The notes under the pieces were generated by a model. It did no database searches and was not told the origin of the DNA. It saw only the letters and a program-made list of their open reading frames with translations. A stretch of 63,199 nt of DNA, taken from Cognataquiflexum nitidum. GTDB lineage: Bacteria; Bacteroidota; Bacteroidia; Cytophagales; Cyclobacteriaceae. The translations under genes and the position numbers were made by a program. Positions 8,401 through 16,328 of this stretch are shown here, one piece after another. Numbering within the stretch: the first letter of the stretch is position 1; every line of letters starts with the position of its first letter. The DNA lies in contig NZ_JAKZAM010000032.1 in assembly GCF_022538055.1 (NCBI RefSeq), positions 1-63,199 of the forward strand, read 5' to 3'.

Positions 8401-8591
8401 TTTTTTAAATTTTTTAAGATTGAAAATTGATTTTATTACTGATTTGAATTAAAAATTGTCGACAAAACTAATTCTTGATCTAATGTAAAAAAAAAATGAT
8501 GAAATCAAGGAGTTAGGTGAATAAATAACTATAAAATCAATTAATAAAATTGATAAGTATCATTTACATTATTAATGTCTAAATTATAAAT
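8401..8591 (-). promoter_or_regulatory. Cassette D leader: promoter and palindrome
   Basis: Leader repeat with -7 box TAGTTTTG at 8463-8470 and palindrome TTGTCGACAA at 8456-8465. Transcription would start about 50-60 nt before the peptide ATG. Confidence 0.6.
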
Positions 8592-8629
8592 AAAAAAAAG
8601 CCCTTGAAAACCAACATTTCCAAGGGCTT
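8592..8629 (-). terminator. Terminator after cassette E
   Basis: AAGCCCTTG (8598-8606) pairs with CAAGGGCTT (8621-8629), followed by a T-run on the minus strand. It ends the propeller gene at 8696. Confidence 0.7.
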
Positions 8630-8695
8630 AATTGTTCTTTGAGGTTTTTGAAAACTTCGAAGAATTGAATTTATCAAAAGTTGAAATATCAAAAT

Positions 8696-9835
8696 TTAAA
8701 ACGCTTTCACTTTTCCAATCAGCAAAATCGGATTGTCATCCAGGTAATCAGCCGGGATATATTCAGAGATTGAAGCTTTTTGTTCCTCCGTGAGATTATT
8801 GATATACTCGATATTCAAACTTAAAATGAATCGGTCGTCAGAAATTTGCCCAATTATTATGGATTCTAGTTCTACTCCCCTGATTATAATACCCTTAAAT
8901 GTTTTTGAATTTTTGGAATCTTTATGGATGAGGGTATTCAAATAATCCCCATTCATAAAAGAACCCAAATAATACGTGACTACATAATAATTCTCTGTTT
9001 CCAACAGACCGAATGAATGCGCTTTCTTTTTTTCATCATTTTGAATTAGGTCGAAAAATGGATTTGGGTCATTCTTAATATTCTTGATTTCGGATTTCAG
9101 GATTTCAAAATCCCCAAAGTCAAGGTCAATTGAATCTGTTTTTTGGAAGCCAAAGTTATTTTGGAAGATCATACTCTCAACAGGGTGGATTGAGGAAAAT
9201 CCATCTTTATTTCGGACAACCTGTCTGTCGCCTCCATAATTCAGGTCAAGGTAAGCTGAATCCAAAGGTTGGAACAATTGGTATTCATTTTTATCCATTA
9301 GTACTTTCAGAAATCTATGGTTTTTTCCGCCAATAATGTCCAAAATGATTTCATTTTCTGGTCCGAGGATAAAAGCACCATAAGATGCTGTGAATCCCGG
9401 TTGGATTAGAAAACTACCTGAAAATTGATTACGGTCAGAGAATCTACAAATAGTTCTTTTGCCATTGTCAAATACTATCAATTCACCCGAACCTTTATTG
9501 AATTCAAAGTTTCCGATGGATTTGTATTCCTCAGGACCTTCTCCTGAGGCTTGAATGAAAATATCTAAGTCCCCATTTTTGCCAAGTTTGAAAATCCTGT
9601 CTTTTCTTCCGTCCAATAAAAATAGGTCCTCCTTATATTCCTTTACCCTAAAGATAGAAGGAATCAATTCATCATACTTCAAATGGATGAATTCAAATTC
9701 AGAGAAAAGGTCCGATATCTCAGTTTTTTCATTAGATATAGAGACTTTGACAGGTTTGTTTAGAGCTTCCTCACCATTCTTTTGGCAAGAAACCAATAAA
9801 ATAAACAACAATATCAAAGTGCATTTTGAATTCAT
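8696..9835 (-). CDS. 6-bladed beta-propeller lipoprotein without peptide gene (cassette E)
   Basis: 379 residues, with signal and lipobox LLVSC (Cys17). Blade motifs FEFIHLKYDELIPSIFRVKE, FLLDGRKDRIFKLGKNGDL and SGEGPEEYKSIGNFEF mark it as a paralogue of the gene at 5284, with a nearly identical C-terminal 45 residues. Unlike cassettes A-D it has no upstream small peptide and no copy of the conserved leader. The 180 bp upstream are AT-rich with repeated TTTAAGATTGGAGG/TTTAAGATTAGAGG-like words (9851-9908) and no clear ORF. It may be the ancestral or a decayed form of a cassette. Confidence 0.75.
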   Translation of the reverse strand: MNSKCTLILLFILLVSCQKNGEEALNKPVKVSISNEKTEISDLFSEFEFIHLKYDELIPSIFRVKEYKEDLFLLDGRKDRIFKLGKNGDLDIFIQASGEGPEEYKSIGNFEFNKGSGELIVFDNGKRTICRFSDRNQFSGSFLIQPGFTASYGAFILGPENEIILDIIGGKNHRFLKVLMDKNEYQLFQPLDSAYLDLNYGGDRQVVRNKDGFSSIHPVESMIFQNNFGFQKTDSIDLDFGDFEILKSEIKNIKNDPNPFFDLIQNDEKKKAHSFGLLETENYYVVTYYLGSFMNGDYLNTLIHKDSKNSKTFKGIIIRGVELESIIIGQISDDRFILSLNIEYINNLTEEQKASISEYIPADYLDDNPILLIGKVKAF

Positions 9836-10046
9836 AAGAGGAAGTTTTCTTTAAGATTAGAGGAAAATCTACTTGTTTTAATTTATAGGTATCCTTTTAA
9901 GATTGGAGGCTAGTCGTTCAACCTAATCTTTGAACCAATTTAACTAGAAACCTGTAAAAATATGGATTTAGGTATCATTATCTATAAACAAATAGATATC
10001 AGCTTGATTTTCAGATCAAAAAATTACTAACGTTCTAAGTTTAAAA

Positions 10047-10161
10047 TAAAAGCCCTTGAAAACCGGAATTTCCAAGGGCTTAATTGAGCTTTGAGGTTTC
10101 TGAAAACCGTGAAGAATTGAATTTATCAGAAACCTTTGAGGTCTCCAAGACCTCGAAGGTT
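10047..10161 (-). repeat. Hairpin cluster upstream of cassette E
   Basis: Two hairpins. AAGCCCTTG/CAAGGGCTT at 10051-10081 is the same terminator family as in the cassettes. AACCTTTGAGGTCT (10131-10144) pairs with AGACCTCGAAGGTT (10148-10161) around a 3 nt loop. The 9836-10292 gap has no gene. Confidence 0.6.
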
Positions 10162-10204
10162 TAATGATCAAATATGCTATTAGTGGATTGGATTGTAAAT
10201 TGTA

Positions 10205-10249
10205 AGAAAACATAAAACCCTCGAGGTTTAGAAAAAAACCTCAAGGGTT
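10205..10249 (-). terminator. Terminator of htpG
   Basis: AACCCTCGAGGTTT (10216-10229) pairs with AAACCTCAAGGGTT (10236-10249). On the minus strand it runs into TTTTATGTTTTC. A further hairpin, AATCTTCGAGGTCT with AGACCTCTAAGATT (10264-10294), overlaps the htpG stop codon. Confidence 0.65.
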
Positions 10250-10292
10250 CAGATAGTATATGAAATCTTCGAGGTCTGGAAGACCTCTAAGA

Positions 10293-12176
10293 TTAAATCA
10301 ATTCCACACTTCGCTTCACAAAGGCTGTCAGGTCTTTGCCGGTAAGCATACCCTGTGACAGCAAGGCTAAATCAAATGCCTGCTTGGCAAGTTTGGTCTG
10401 CGCTTCTTCATCCTCGGTTTTAAGAAGTTTGTCGATCACAGGATGGTTTCCGTTGATGGCTACTTTGTAGTTGTCAGGAAGTGAACCGTAGAAGCTCATC
10501 CCGCCGCCCATCTGCGCCATGTCCTTCATCCTGCGCATAAACTCATCCATGGTCACAGTCACAGGCATTTCCTCAGGGCTGAGTCCTGCCACGTCCACGC
10601 TGTAGGTGGCGTTGGAGATCGCTTTTTCGAAGATTTCCTTCACCTTTTTGGATTGGTCTTCAGTAAGGAGGTTGGCATAGGAATCGTCCTTCTCGATCAG
10701 CTTCTCCGCCACATCCGCATCTATACGCTTCAGTTGGGTTTTTTCCTCCTTCATCTCGAGGTGTTGGATGAAGTGGCTGTCGATCGGAGAGTCCATCACC
10801 AGGACATCGTAATCTTTTTTGTTGGCAGATTGGATAAATCCGTCCTGCTTGTTAACATCAGTGGCATAGAGATAGACGGTTTGGTCATTTTTGTCTGTCT
10901 GGATCGCCTTGACTTTTTCTTTGTATTCAGGCAGGGTGAAATATTCACCTTTGGTATTTTTGAGCAAAGCGAAATCTTTTCCTTTTTCGGCAAATTTGTC
11001 TTCGCTGATCATGCCATACTTGACAAAAAGGCCGATGTCATTCCACTTTTCTTCGTAGACTTTTCGGTCTTTTTTGTAAAGTTCCCCGAGCTTGTCTGCA
11101 ACTTTTTTGGTGATGTAGCTGTTGATTTTCTTCACATTGCTATCCGCCTGTAGGAAGCTTCTTGATACGTTAAGCGGAATATCCGGAGAATCAATCACCC
11201 CATGCAGCAGCATCAAAAACTCAGGAACAATGTCCTTCACCTCATCGGTGATGAATACCTGACGGCTGAAGAGTTTGATTTTGTTTTTCTGCATTTCGAA
11301 GTCGTTTTTGACTTTCGGGAAATACAGCACTCCTGTCAGGTTGAACGGATAATCCACATTGAGGTGAATCCAGAAAAGGGGATCTTCACCCATTGGATAG
11401 AGTTCTTTGTAGAATTTCAGGTAATCCTCGTCCTTCAGGTCGTTCGGTGACTTGGTCCAGATCGGGGAAGTGGTGTTGATGATATTGTCTTTTTCGACAG
11501 ACTTCCATTTCTTTTTGCCTTCTTCATCTTCACCGTCTTCTACAGAATCGGTTTTAGTGCCAAACTTGATCGGAACGGGAAGGAATTTGCAGTATTTGTC
11601 GAGGATGCCTTGCAGCTTCCACTTGTCCAAAAACTCCTCAGAATCTGCGTTTATAAAAAGGGTGATTTCAGTTCCTCTGTCTTTTCTGTCCCCGGCGCTG
11701 ATTTCAAATTCGGTGCTGCCGTCACAGGTCCAACGTGCCGCTACTGCGCCTTCCTGATAGGAAAGGGTGTTGATTTCGACTTTGTCAGCCACCATAAATG
11801 CGGAGTAGAAACCCAAACCAAACTTGCCGATAATTTCATTGGCGTCTTTGGCATCTTTGAATTTCTCTACGAATTCGGCTGCACCGGAGAAAGCAATCTG
11901 ATTGATGTACTTTTTGATTTCCTCGGCAGTCATGCCAAGGCCACGGTCAGAAATGGTGATGGTTTTTTTGTCTTTGTCAAAAGCCACTTCGACAGTGATG
12001 TCGCCTAGTTCGCCGTTGTATTGGCCTAGGGTTGCCAACCTTTTGATTTTCTGTGTGGCATCTACCGCATTGGAAACCAATTCACGGAGGAAGATTTCAT
12101 TGTCAGAGTATAAAAACTTCTTGATGATCGGGAAGATATTCTCGGTGTGTATCGAGATGGTACCTTTTTCCTGCAT
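10293..12176 (-). CDS. htpG: Molecular chaperone HtpG (Hsp90)
   Basis: 627 residues, the usual HtpG length. The N-terminal GHKL ATPase domain shows all signature segments: FLRELVSNAVDA near residue 27, DRGLGMTAEEI near 78, and GKFGLGFYSAFMVADKV near 115. The middle domain contains DIPLNVSRSFLQ, also an Hsp90 hallmark. It lacks the MEEVD tail, as bacterial forms do. It is a cytosolic dimeric ATP-dependent chaperone acting late in folding, often with DnaK. Transcribed alone, with hairpins at the 3' end. Its base composition is clearly richer in G+C than the cassette array next to it, marking the boundary of that region. Confidence 0.97.
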   Translation of the reverse strand: MQEKGTISIHTENIFPIIKKFLYSDNEIFLRELVSNAVDATQKIKRLATLGQYNGELGDITVEVAFDKDKKTITISDRGLGMTAEEIKKYINQIAFSGAAEFVEKFKDAKDANEIIGKFGLGFYSAFMVADKVEINTLSYQEGAVAARWTCDGSTEFEISAGDRKDRGTEITLFINADSEEFLDKWKLQGILDKYCKFLPVPIKFGTKTDSVEDGEDEEGKKKWKSVEKDNIINTTSPIWTKSPNDLKDEDYLKFYKELYPMGEDPLFWIHLNVDYPFNLTGVLYFPKVKNDFEMQKNKIKLFSRQVFITDEVKDIVPEFLMLLHGVIDSPDIPLNVSRSFLQADSNVKKINSYITKKVADKLGELYKKDRKVYEEKWNDIGLFVKYGMISEDKFAEKGKDFALLKNTKGEYFTLPEYKEKVKAIQTDKNDQTVYLYATDVNKQDGFIQSANKKDYDVLVMDSPIDSHFIQHLEMKEEKTQLKRIDADVAEKLIEKDDSYANLLTEDQSKKVKEIFEKAISNATYSVDVAGLSPEEMPVTVTMDEFMRRMKDMAQMGGGMSFYGSLPDNYKVAINGNHPVIDKLLKTEDEEAQTKLAKQAFDLALLSQGMLTGKDLTAFVKRSVELI

Positions 12177-12394
12177 AGCTATTTACGTTTTTAGTGAGTA
12201 CTTATTGATATAGAACCCTTATCAAGGCGTGTTCCAATTAGGTAGAAATGTCATTTTGGCAGGTCTTAAAAGGAAATACTTTGGAAATAAATTGGGATAT
12301 AATTCCAAAAAAAATTGGACTAAGTCATAAAACAATAAGACCGACGGAAACTTTTTATGTGCTTGGGAAGTATGTATAAAGTTAGATTCACCCA

Positions 12395-13210
12395 ATGAAA
12401 ATAGTAATCATCAGTCAGTACACCCCAAGGGAAAAAATAGTAGTTCATGAAATTGTAAAGAACTTTGACCAAGTCACTTTGGTCCAATCAGGCCAAAGGC
12501 AGAGCTTGGTTGTAAAACCACAAAATCCATCGAGAGCGGTAAAGAAGACCCGGTCACAATCATTTTTTGACAGAAATGGGTTGAGATTTTTTCATAAGTT
12601 TCCCAAGATTTCCATAGAAAATAAAACCAAGCATCTTAAAATTGAAAGCCACGATTTCGAAAAGGTTTCCATACCGTTTGCCCAAATCAATACAGAAAGA
12701 GGGCTTGAATTTTTGAAGTCCCTTCAGCCTGATATTTTGTTTACTTGTAATGCGCCTATTTTAAGAGGAGAAATTCTCAATATACCCAAAATCGCAGCCA
12801 TCAATGTGCATTATGGGATGCCGCCGCACTACCGCGGCAATGACACACTCTTTTGGGCCTATATCAAAAAGGACTTTGACAACCTTGGCGGATGCCTGCA
12901 TTACACCACCAAAGGAGTGGATAGGGGAAATATATTGGCTGAAGTATTTCCTTCTTTGGATCCGAAGGACAGCCTTGTCCACGTAGATATCAAGACTTCC
13001 GAATTGCTTGCTATGGCGGCAGTCAAAATTTTGAAAGACATAGAAAATTGTGACGAGATTCCTACAGGAAAAGTGCAGGTAGAGAAAGGGAGGAACTACA
13101 AACTTTATGAAAGGACGCTCCTGCACCACTTGAAATATCTAATCCAATGGTATCTTGGAATGCTGAAACCAAATCCAAGAAAGGAAAAGACGGTTTTTTT
13201 TACAAAATGA
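12395..13210 (+). CDS. Formyltransferase family protein
   Basis: 271 residues. The central part has the formyltransferase fold signature: TCNAPIL near residue 118, INVHYGMPPHYRGNDTLFWA at about 135-154 (the counterpart of the His-containing HPSxLPxYRG loop of Fmt and PurN), and HYTTKGVDRGNIL near 170 with the conserved Asp. Asn, His and Asp together are the catalytic set for 10-formyl-tetrahydrofolate transfer. It is not Fmt itself, since the C-terminal tRNA-binding domain is missing and the N-terminus lacks the usual start. A sugar-amine or other N-formyltransferase is likely, with substrate unknown. It lies 80 bp upstream of ccmB on the same strand. Confidence 0.8.
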   Translation: MKIVIISQYTPREKIVVHEIVKNFDQVTLVQSGQRQSLVVKPQNPSRAVKKTRSQSFFDRNGLRFFHKFPKISIENKTKHLKIESHDFEKVSIPFAQINTERGLEFLKSLQPDILFTCNAPILRGEILNIPKIAAINVHYGMPPHYRGNDTLFWAYIKKDFDNLGGCLHYTTKGVDRGNILAEVFPSLDPKDSLVHVDIKTSELLAMAAVKILKDIENCDEIPTGKVQVEKGRNYKLYERTLLHHLKYLIQWYLGMLKPNPRKEKTVFFTK

Positions 13211-13277
13211 GATTCGGGAATTTTAAAATACATTCACTCCTGCTTTTTTGAATTATCCTCAAAATCACCAAACTTTT

Positions 13278-13285
13278 TATCTTTG
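13278..13285 (+). promoter_or_regulatory. Candidate -7 box for ccmB
   Basis: TATCTTTG fits TAnnTTTG exactly and lies only 4 nt before the ccmB ATG at 13290. If used, the mRNA would have essentially no leader. Confidence 0.4.
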
Positions 13286-13289
13286 CCCT

Positions 13290-13955
13290 ATGCTCAAGGA
13301 AATTGCTGTTCTGATCCAAAAAGAAATTACCCTCGAATGGAGGCAGAAGTATGCGCTCAATGGCATTCTTCTGTATGTCGTATCGGCAGTTTTTATCACG
13401 TATCTCAGCGTGGGAGCGAAGCAGGGCAATATCGGAGTTCCGACGTGGAATGCACTGTATTGGATCATTATCCTGTTTTCGGCAGTCAATGCAGTGGCCA
13501 AAAGTTTTGTGCAGGAGCATCAGGGCCGACAGCTGTATTATTACATGATCGCTTCTCCTGAGGCCATCATCATTTCCAAAATCATCTACAATACACTCCT
13601 CACACTTGTTTTGGCCTTGTTGGGATATTTGGTTTTCAGCGTGATTTTGGGCAATCCCGTACAGGATCAGGGAATGTTTTTGTTGAACCTCATTTTGGGA
13701 GCCGTTGGTTTTTCGGCCTGTCTGACGATGGTATCAGGGATAGCGTCCAAGGCGAGCAACAATGCGACTTTGATGGCGATATTGAGTTTTCCGGTGATCA
13801 TCCCGATTTTACTGATGGCCATCCGGGTGTCGAAGAATGCCATTGATGGGTTGGATTGGTCAGTGAGTATGGATAAGATTGTAACGCTTATGGCGATCAA
13901 TGTTATCGTGGCCGTGACGGCTTATATCTTGTTTCCATACCTGTGGAGGAGTTAA
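13290..13955 (+). CDS. ccmB: Haem exporter/cytochrome c maturation protein CcmB
   Basis: 221 residues from the ATG at 13290 (MLKEIAVLIQKE). The open frame reaches 13248 but only with an alternative start. The protein starts with an amphipathic segment and KEITLEWRQKYA, then about six membrane segments, with VQEHQGRQLYYYMIASPEAI near residue 75, as in CcmB of Bacteroidota. CcmB is the membrane part of the CcmAB ABC transporter that drives release of holo-CcmE in system I cytochrome c maturation. No ccmA is adjacent. The rest of the ccm genes follow only after a 2.4 kb interruption at 16329. Confidence 0.9.
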   Translation: MLKEIAVLIQKEITLEWRQKYALNGILLYVVSAVFITYLSVGAKQGNIGVPTWNALYWIIILFSAVNAVAKSFVQEHQGRQLYYYMIASPEAIIISKIIYNTLLTLVLALLGYLVFSVILGNPVQDQGMFLLNLILGAVGFSACLTMVSGIASKASNNATLMAILSFPVIIPILLMAIRVSKNAIDGLDWSVSMDKIVTLMAINVIVAVTAYILFPYLWRS

Positions 13956-13969
13956 CAATTCTTAGCTCA

Positions 13970-14065
13970 CGCAAAGACGCAAAGGCGCAAAGAAAAAAAA
14001 GCAAGTCGGAGGACAACAGGCCGGTATACTTTGGCAAAGAAACTTTTCCCTGCAAAGCCGCAGAG
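13970..14065. repeat. GCAAAGACGC-type dispersed repeat, copy 1
   Basis: Begins with CGCAAAGACGCAAAGGCGCA (13970-13989). This is followed by a segment ending GGCAAAGAAACTTTTCCC that recurs at 14695-14762. Non-coding. The ccmB-to-15014 gap (13956-15013) holds only repeats. Confidence 0.65.
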
Positions 14066-14131
14066 GAAAAGGAGAGTAAGAGGAGAATGAATTATTTAGA
14101 ATTAGAATGTTTGTGGAGACACAAACATTGG

Positions 14132-14306
14132 CGGCGTCGACCGACCACGTAGTGGTCAAATATTGGTAGCCCCGAGTGAGGCACGAAACTCGGGGATTAA
14201 GACAAAAAATACGATTTCGCTTTTTGGCCGAGAAAATTAAAATTATGAATTAAGGTTTCCGCCAAAAACAAGGACGTTCAAAATCCTTTGAGACCATAGC
14301 GAAACC
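14132..14306. repeat. Composite 175-183 bp repeat, copy 1
   Basis: Starts CGGCGTCGACCGACCACG and ends CTTTGAGACCATAGCG. It contains the inverted repeat CCCCGAGT (14170-14177) / ACTCGGGG (14188-14195) and the segment CCGCCAAAAACAAGGACG. A second copy is at 14477. It may be a small non-autonomous mobile element, as no ORF is inside. Confidence 0.65.
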
Positions 14307-14476
14307 ATGGAGTCCTTTGCCGAAAAAGAAGGATATTTTTTAAATCAATTTCTTTCGCCCTTTCAGGGCTTTGATGAAACCATTCCTCATGATAACGATG
14401 GGCTTCACCCATCGCTAAGATTTTTCGCACTTTCAGTGCTGATATTTCCAAACCGTATCAAACCAACGGCGTACAA

Positions 14477-14659
14477 CGGCGTCGACCGACCACGAAGTGG
14501 TCAAATATTGGTAGCCCCGAGTAATCCCGATAGCGGGAGCAACTCGGGTTAAAAACGAAAACCGTGATTCCGGTTTTTGGCCGAAGAAATGCAAATAGGG
14601 AATTGAGGTTTCCGCCAAAAACAAGGACGTTCAAAATCCTTTGAGACCATAGCGGAACC
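14477..14659. repeat. Composite 175-183 bp repeat, copy 2
   Basis: Same order of segments as copy 1. The loop of its CCCCGAGT/ACTCGGG hairpin (14515-14548) carries an extra nested palindrome TCCCGATAGCGGGA (14525-14538), which is absent from copy 1. Confidence 0.65.
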
Positions 14660-14694
14660 TACTATTCTTTTGCAGTAAAAAATATACCTCACTC

Positions 14695-14790
14695 AGATGC
14701 AAAGAAAAAAAAGTAAGTAGGAGGACTACAGGCCGGTAGACTTTGGCAAAGAAACTTTTTCCCGTGAAGCCGCAAAAATCGCAAAGGGAT
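14695..14790. repeat. GCAAAGACGC-type dispersed repeat, copy 2
   Basis: Repeats the AGTAGGAGGACTACAGGCCG and GGCAAAGAAACTTT words of 13987-14060, then GCCGCAAAAATCGCAAAG. More relatives lie at 14838-14870 (TTGCGCCTTAGCGTCTTCGC). Confidence 0.6.
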
Positions 14791-15013
14791 TTTAATTCAA
14801 AATGATAGGTTAACATCAGTTTGTTTACTTATAATTATTTCTTTGCGCCTTAGCGTCTTCGCGGGGAACAAATCAAACATTCTCAATTAGCGTCTCAGCA
14901 TCTTCGCTTGAGATCTTCCTTTTTTCTGTTGGCCTCTTGGTTTTTTCCTTTTCCAAAACTACTTTTAGTTTCTGTGGTTTATCCTGAACCAACACAACCA
15001 AATCAAATTTCCC

Positions 15014-15802
15014 ATGAAAGCAGCAAAGCCCCTTATCTTGATTTTTGCATGTATAACGGTTTATTTTTTCTTCATTTCTTTTGGCCTTGCCCAGACAATG
15101 CAGGGAGTGTATTCCGGCAATATAGCGGGGGAACTTTCAGTCATCACTTTGGAACAAAAAGGGGAGATGATCTATGGTGAGCTTTACGATAAACAAATGA
15201 ACAAAAGTGAATTTTTTGGGGCAAAAGAAAAGTCAGGTTTTAGGGGAGTGATGGAAATATCGGGAGAGGAGATGGAAGTGTCAGCAAAAATCGAAAAATC
15301 AACCCTTTTATTGACAGTCAAAAGTAGTGGAGAGGTCTTTACGATGGACTTGGTTTCCAAAAATTTGGCCTATGATTTTTCAAAGCTTTTTCCGGAGCAG
15401 TTTGATGACATTAAAAACAAGCTGACCAGAGTTTGGATTCTGAAGGAACAATATAAAATCGACGAAAAAGGAGATATAGTAAAGGGTGTGATGACAGGGA
15501 AGAATTATATGTTTGCCTATATGCCTGATGGGAAATACGTCCCGGATATCAGGGGATTTAGGGATGCCCAACAAAAGATTCCGGCAGAATACAGAATGAG
15601 CGGTTCCGAAATGTTTGAGGCCGCCAATATGCTGTCATGGCGGATTATAAACGATAAGGTTAACTTTTATCCTACCAAGCCGATTCCAGGTTTTTCGGGC
15701 AATGATGGGTTTTCAAGTTATTTTGAGTTTAAGGGCAATGAATTGATTTTGAAAAGTGATATGCCAAATGGATGGACAGAACATTATGTGAAGAAAGATT
15801 GA
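15014..15802 (+). CDS. Hypothetical exported protein
   Basis: 262 residues with a clear N-terminal signal (LILIFACITVYFFFISFGLA, then Q). The mature part begins with a beta-rich region (MQGVYSGNIAGELSVITLEQ, EMIYGELYD). This has the look of a lipocalin-like or substrate-quality-control beta sheet that reports on GVYxG- and GxL-type ligand domains in other Bacteroidota proteins, but I recognise no family. The second half contains ILKEQYKIDEKGDIVKG and FYPTKPIPGF. It lies alone between two repeat-rich gaps inside the otherwise contiguous ccm locus, so it looks inserted there. Function unknown. Confidence 0.7.
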   Translation: MKAAKPLILIFACITVYFFFISFGLAQTMQGVYSGNIAGELSVITLEQKGEMIYGELYDKQMNKSEFFGAKEKSGFRGVMEISGEEMEVSAKIEKSTLLLTVKSSGEVFTMDLVSKNLAYDFSKLFPEQFDDIKNKLTRVWILKEQYKIDEKGDIVKGVMTGKNYMFAYMPDGKYVPDIRGFRDAQQKIPAEYRMSGSEMFEAANMLSWRIINDKVNFYPTKPIPGFSGNDGFSSYFEFKGNELILKSDMPNGWTEHYVKKD

Positions 15803-16328
15803 GGAGCCTGATTTATTTTTTTGCTTTCATTTTCAATATTTGTTGAGGATACTGATTTGTTGGAAGAACCGGTTTTATTTCCCACAAAGGCTCAAAAACC
15901 GCAAAGGGATTTTGATTCAATTCCCAAAAGTCAGTGAAGACACTGACTAAAGCGGAGGAACTGGATTTTTTCCCCACAAAGCCGCAAAAACCGCAAAGGG
16001 TTTACATTCAAAAAGACAGGCTAGTATCAGTTTATTCCTTAAAATCATTCTTTTGCGCCTTAGCGTCTTGGCGGGAAACACATCCACCATCCAATTTCCT
16101 CTTTAGCGTCTTTTTGAGATTTCTTTTCTTTTTGCCTCAGCCACGTTGAGTAAGTTCCTTTTATTTCCTTTGTTCTTACCGTCTTTGTGGGATTATATTC
16201 GCTTAGAATCTTCGCGCCTTATCGTCTTTGCGAGAAACTGTACATTAGAAACCAACATATCTTATAAAAAGCACAGGAATGAGGAACTTATGCCTTATTT
16301 TTGCGCTAGAAAAATCAAACCCATTATA
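15803..16328. repeat. Repeat-filled gap before ccmC
   Basis: Contains further members of the GCAAAG/CTTTGC repeat family: CCGCAAAGGGATTTTGATTC (15909-15921 region), CCGCAAAAACCGCAAAGGG (15983-16000), TTGCGCCTTAGCGTCTTGGC (16054-16073) and CGCGCCTTATCGTCTTTGCG (16214-16233). No gene is seen, although an open frame upstream of ccmC runs through part of it. Confidence 0.6.

Noticed and set aside
1811..8591. Riboswitch in the cassette leaders
   Set aside because: Conservation covers promoter and untranscribed parts alike and reflects recent duplication; no known riboswitch core was seen.
10653..12213. Several long plus-strand ORFs opposite htpG
   Set aside because: htpG on the minus strand has full Hsp90 signatures; the opposite frames show no known motif.
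13941..14152. ORF of 69 codons after ccmB
   Set aside because: It consists of the GCAAAGACGC repeat translated and is not a plausible protein.
13956..15013. Insertion sequence with transposase
   Set aside because: No transposase ORF or remnant is readable; only repeats and hairpins are present.
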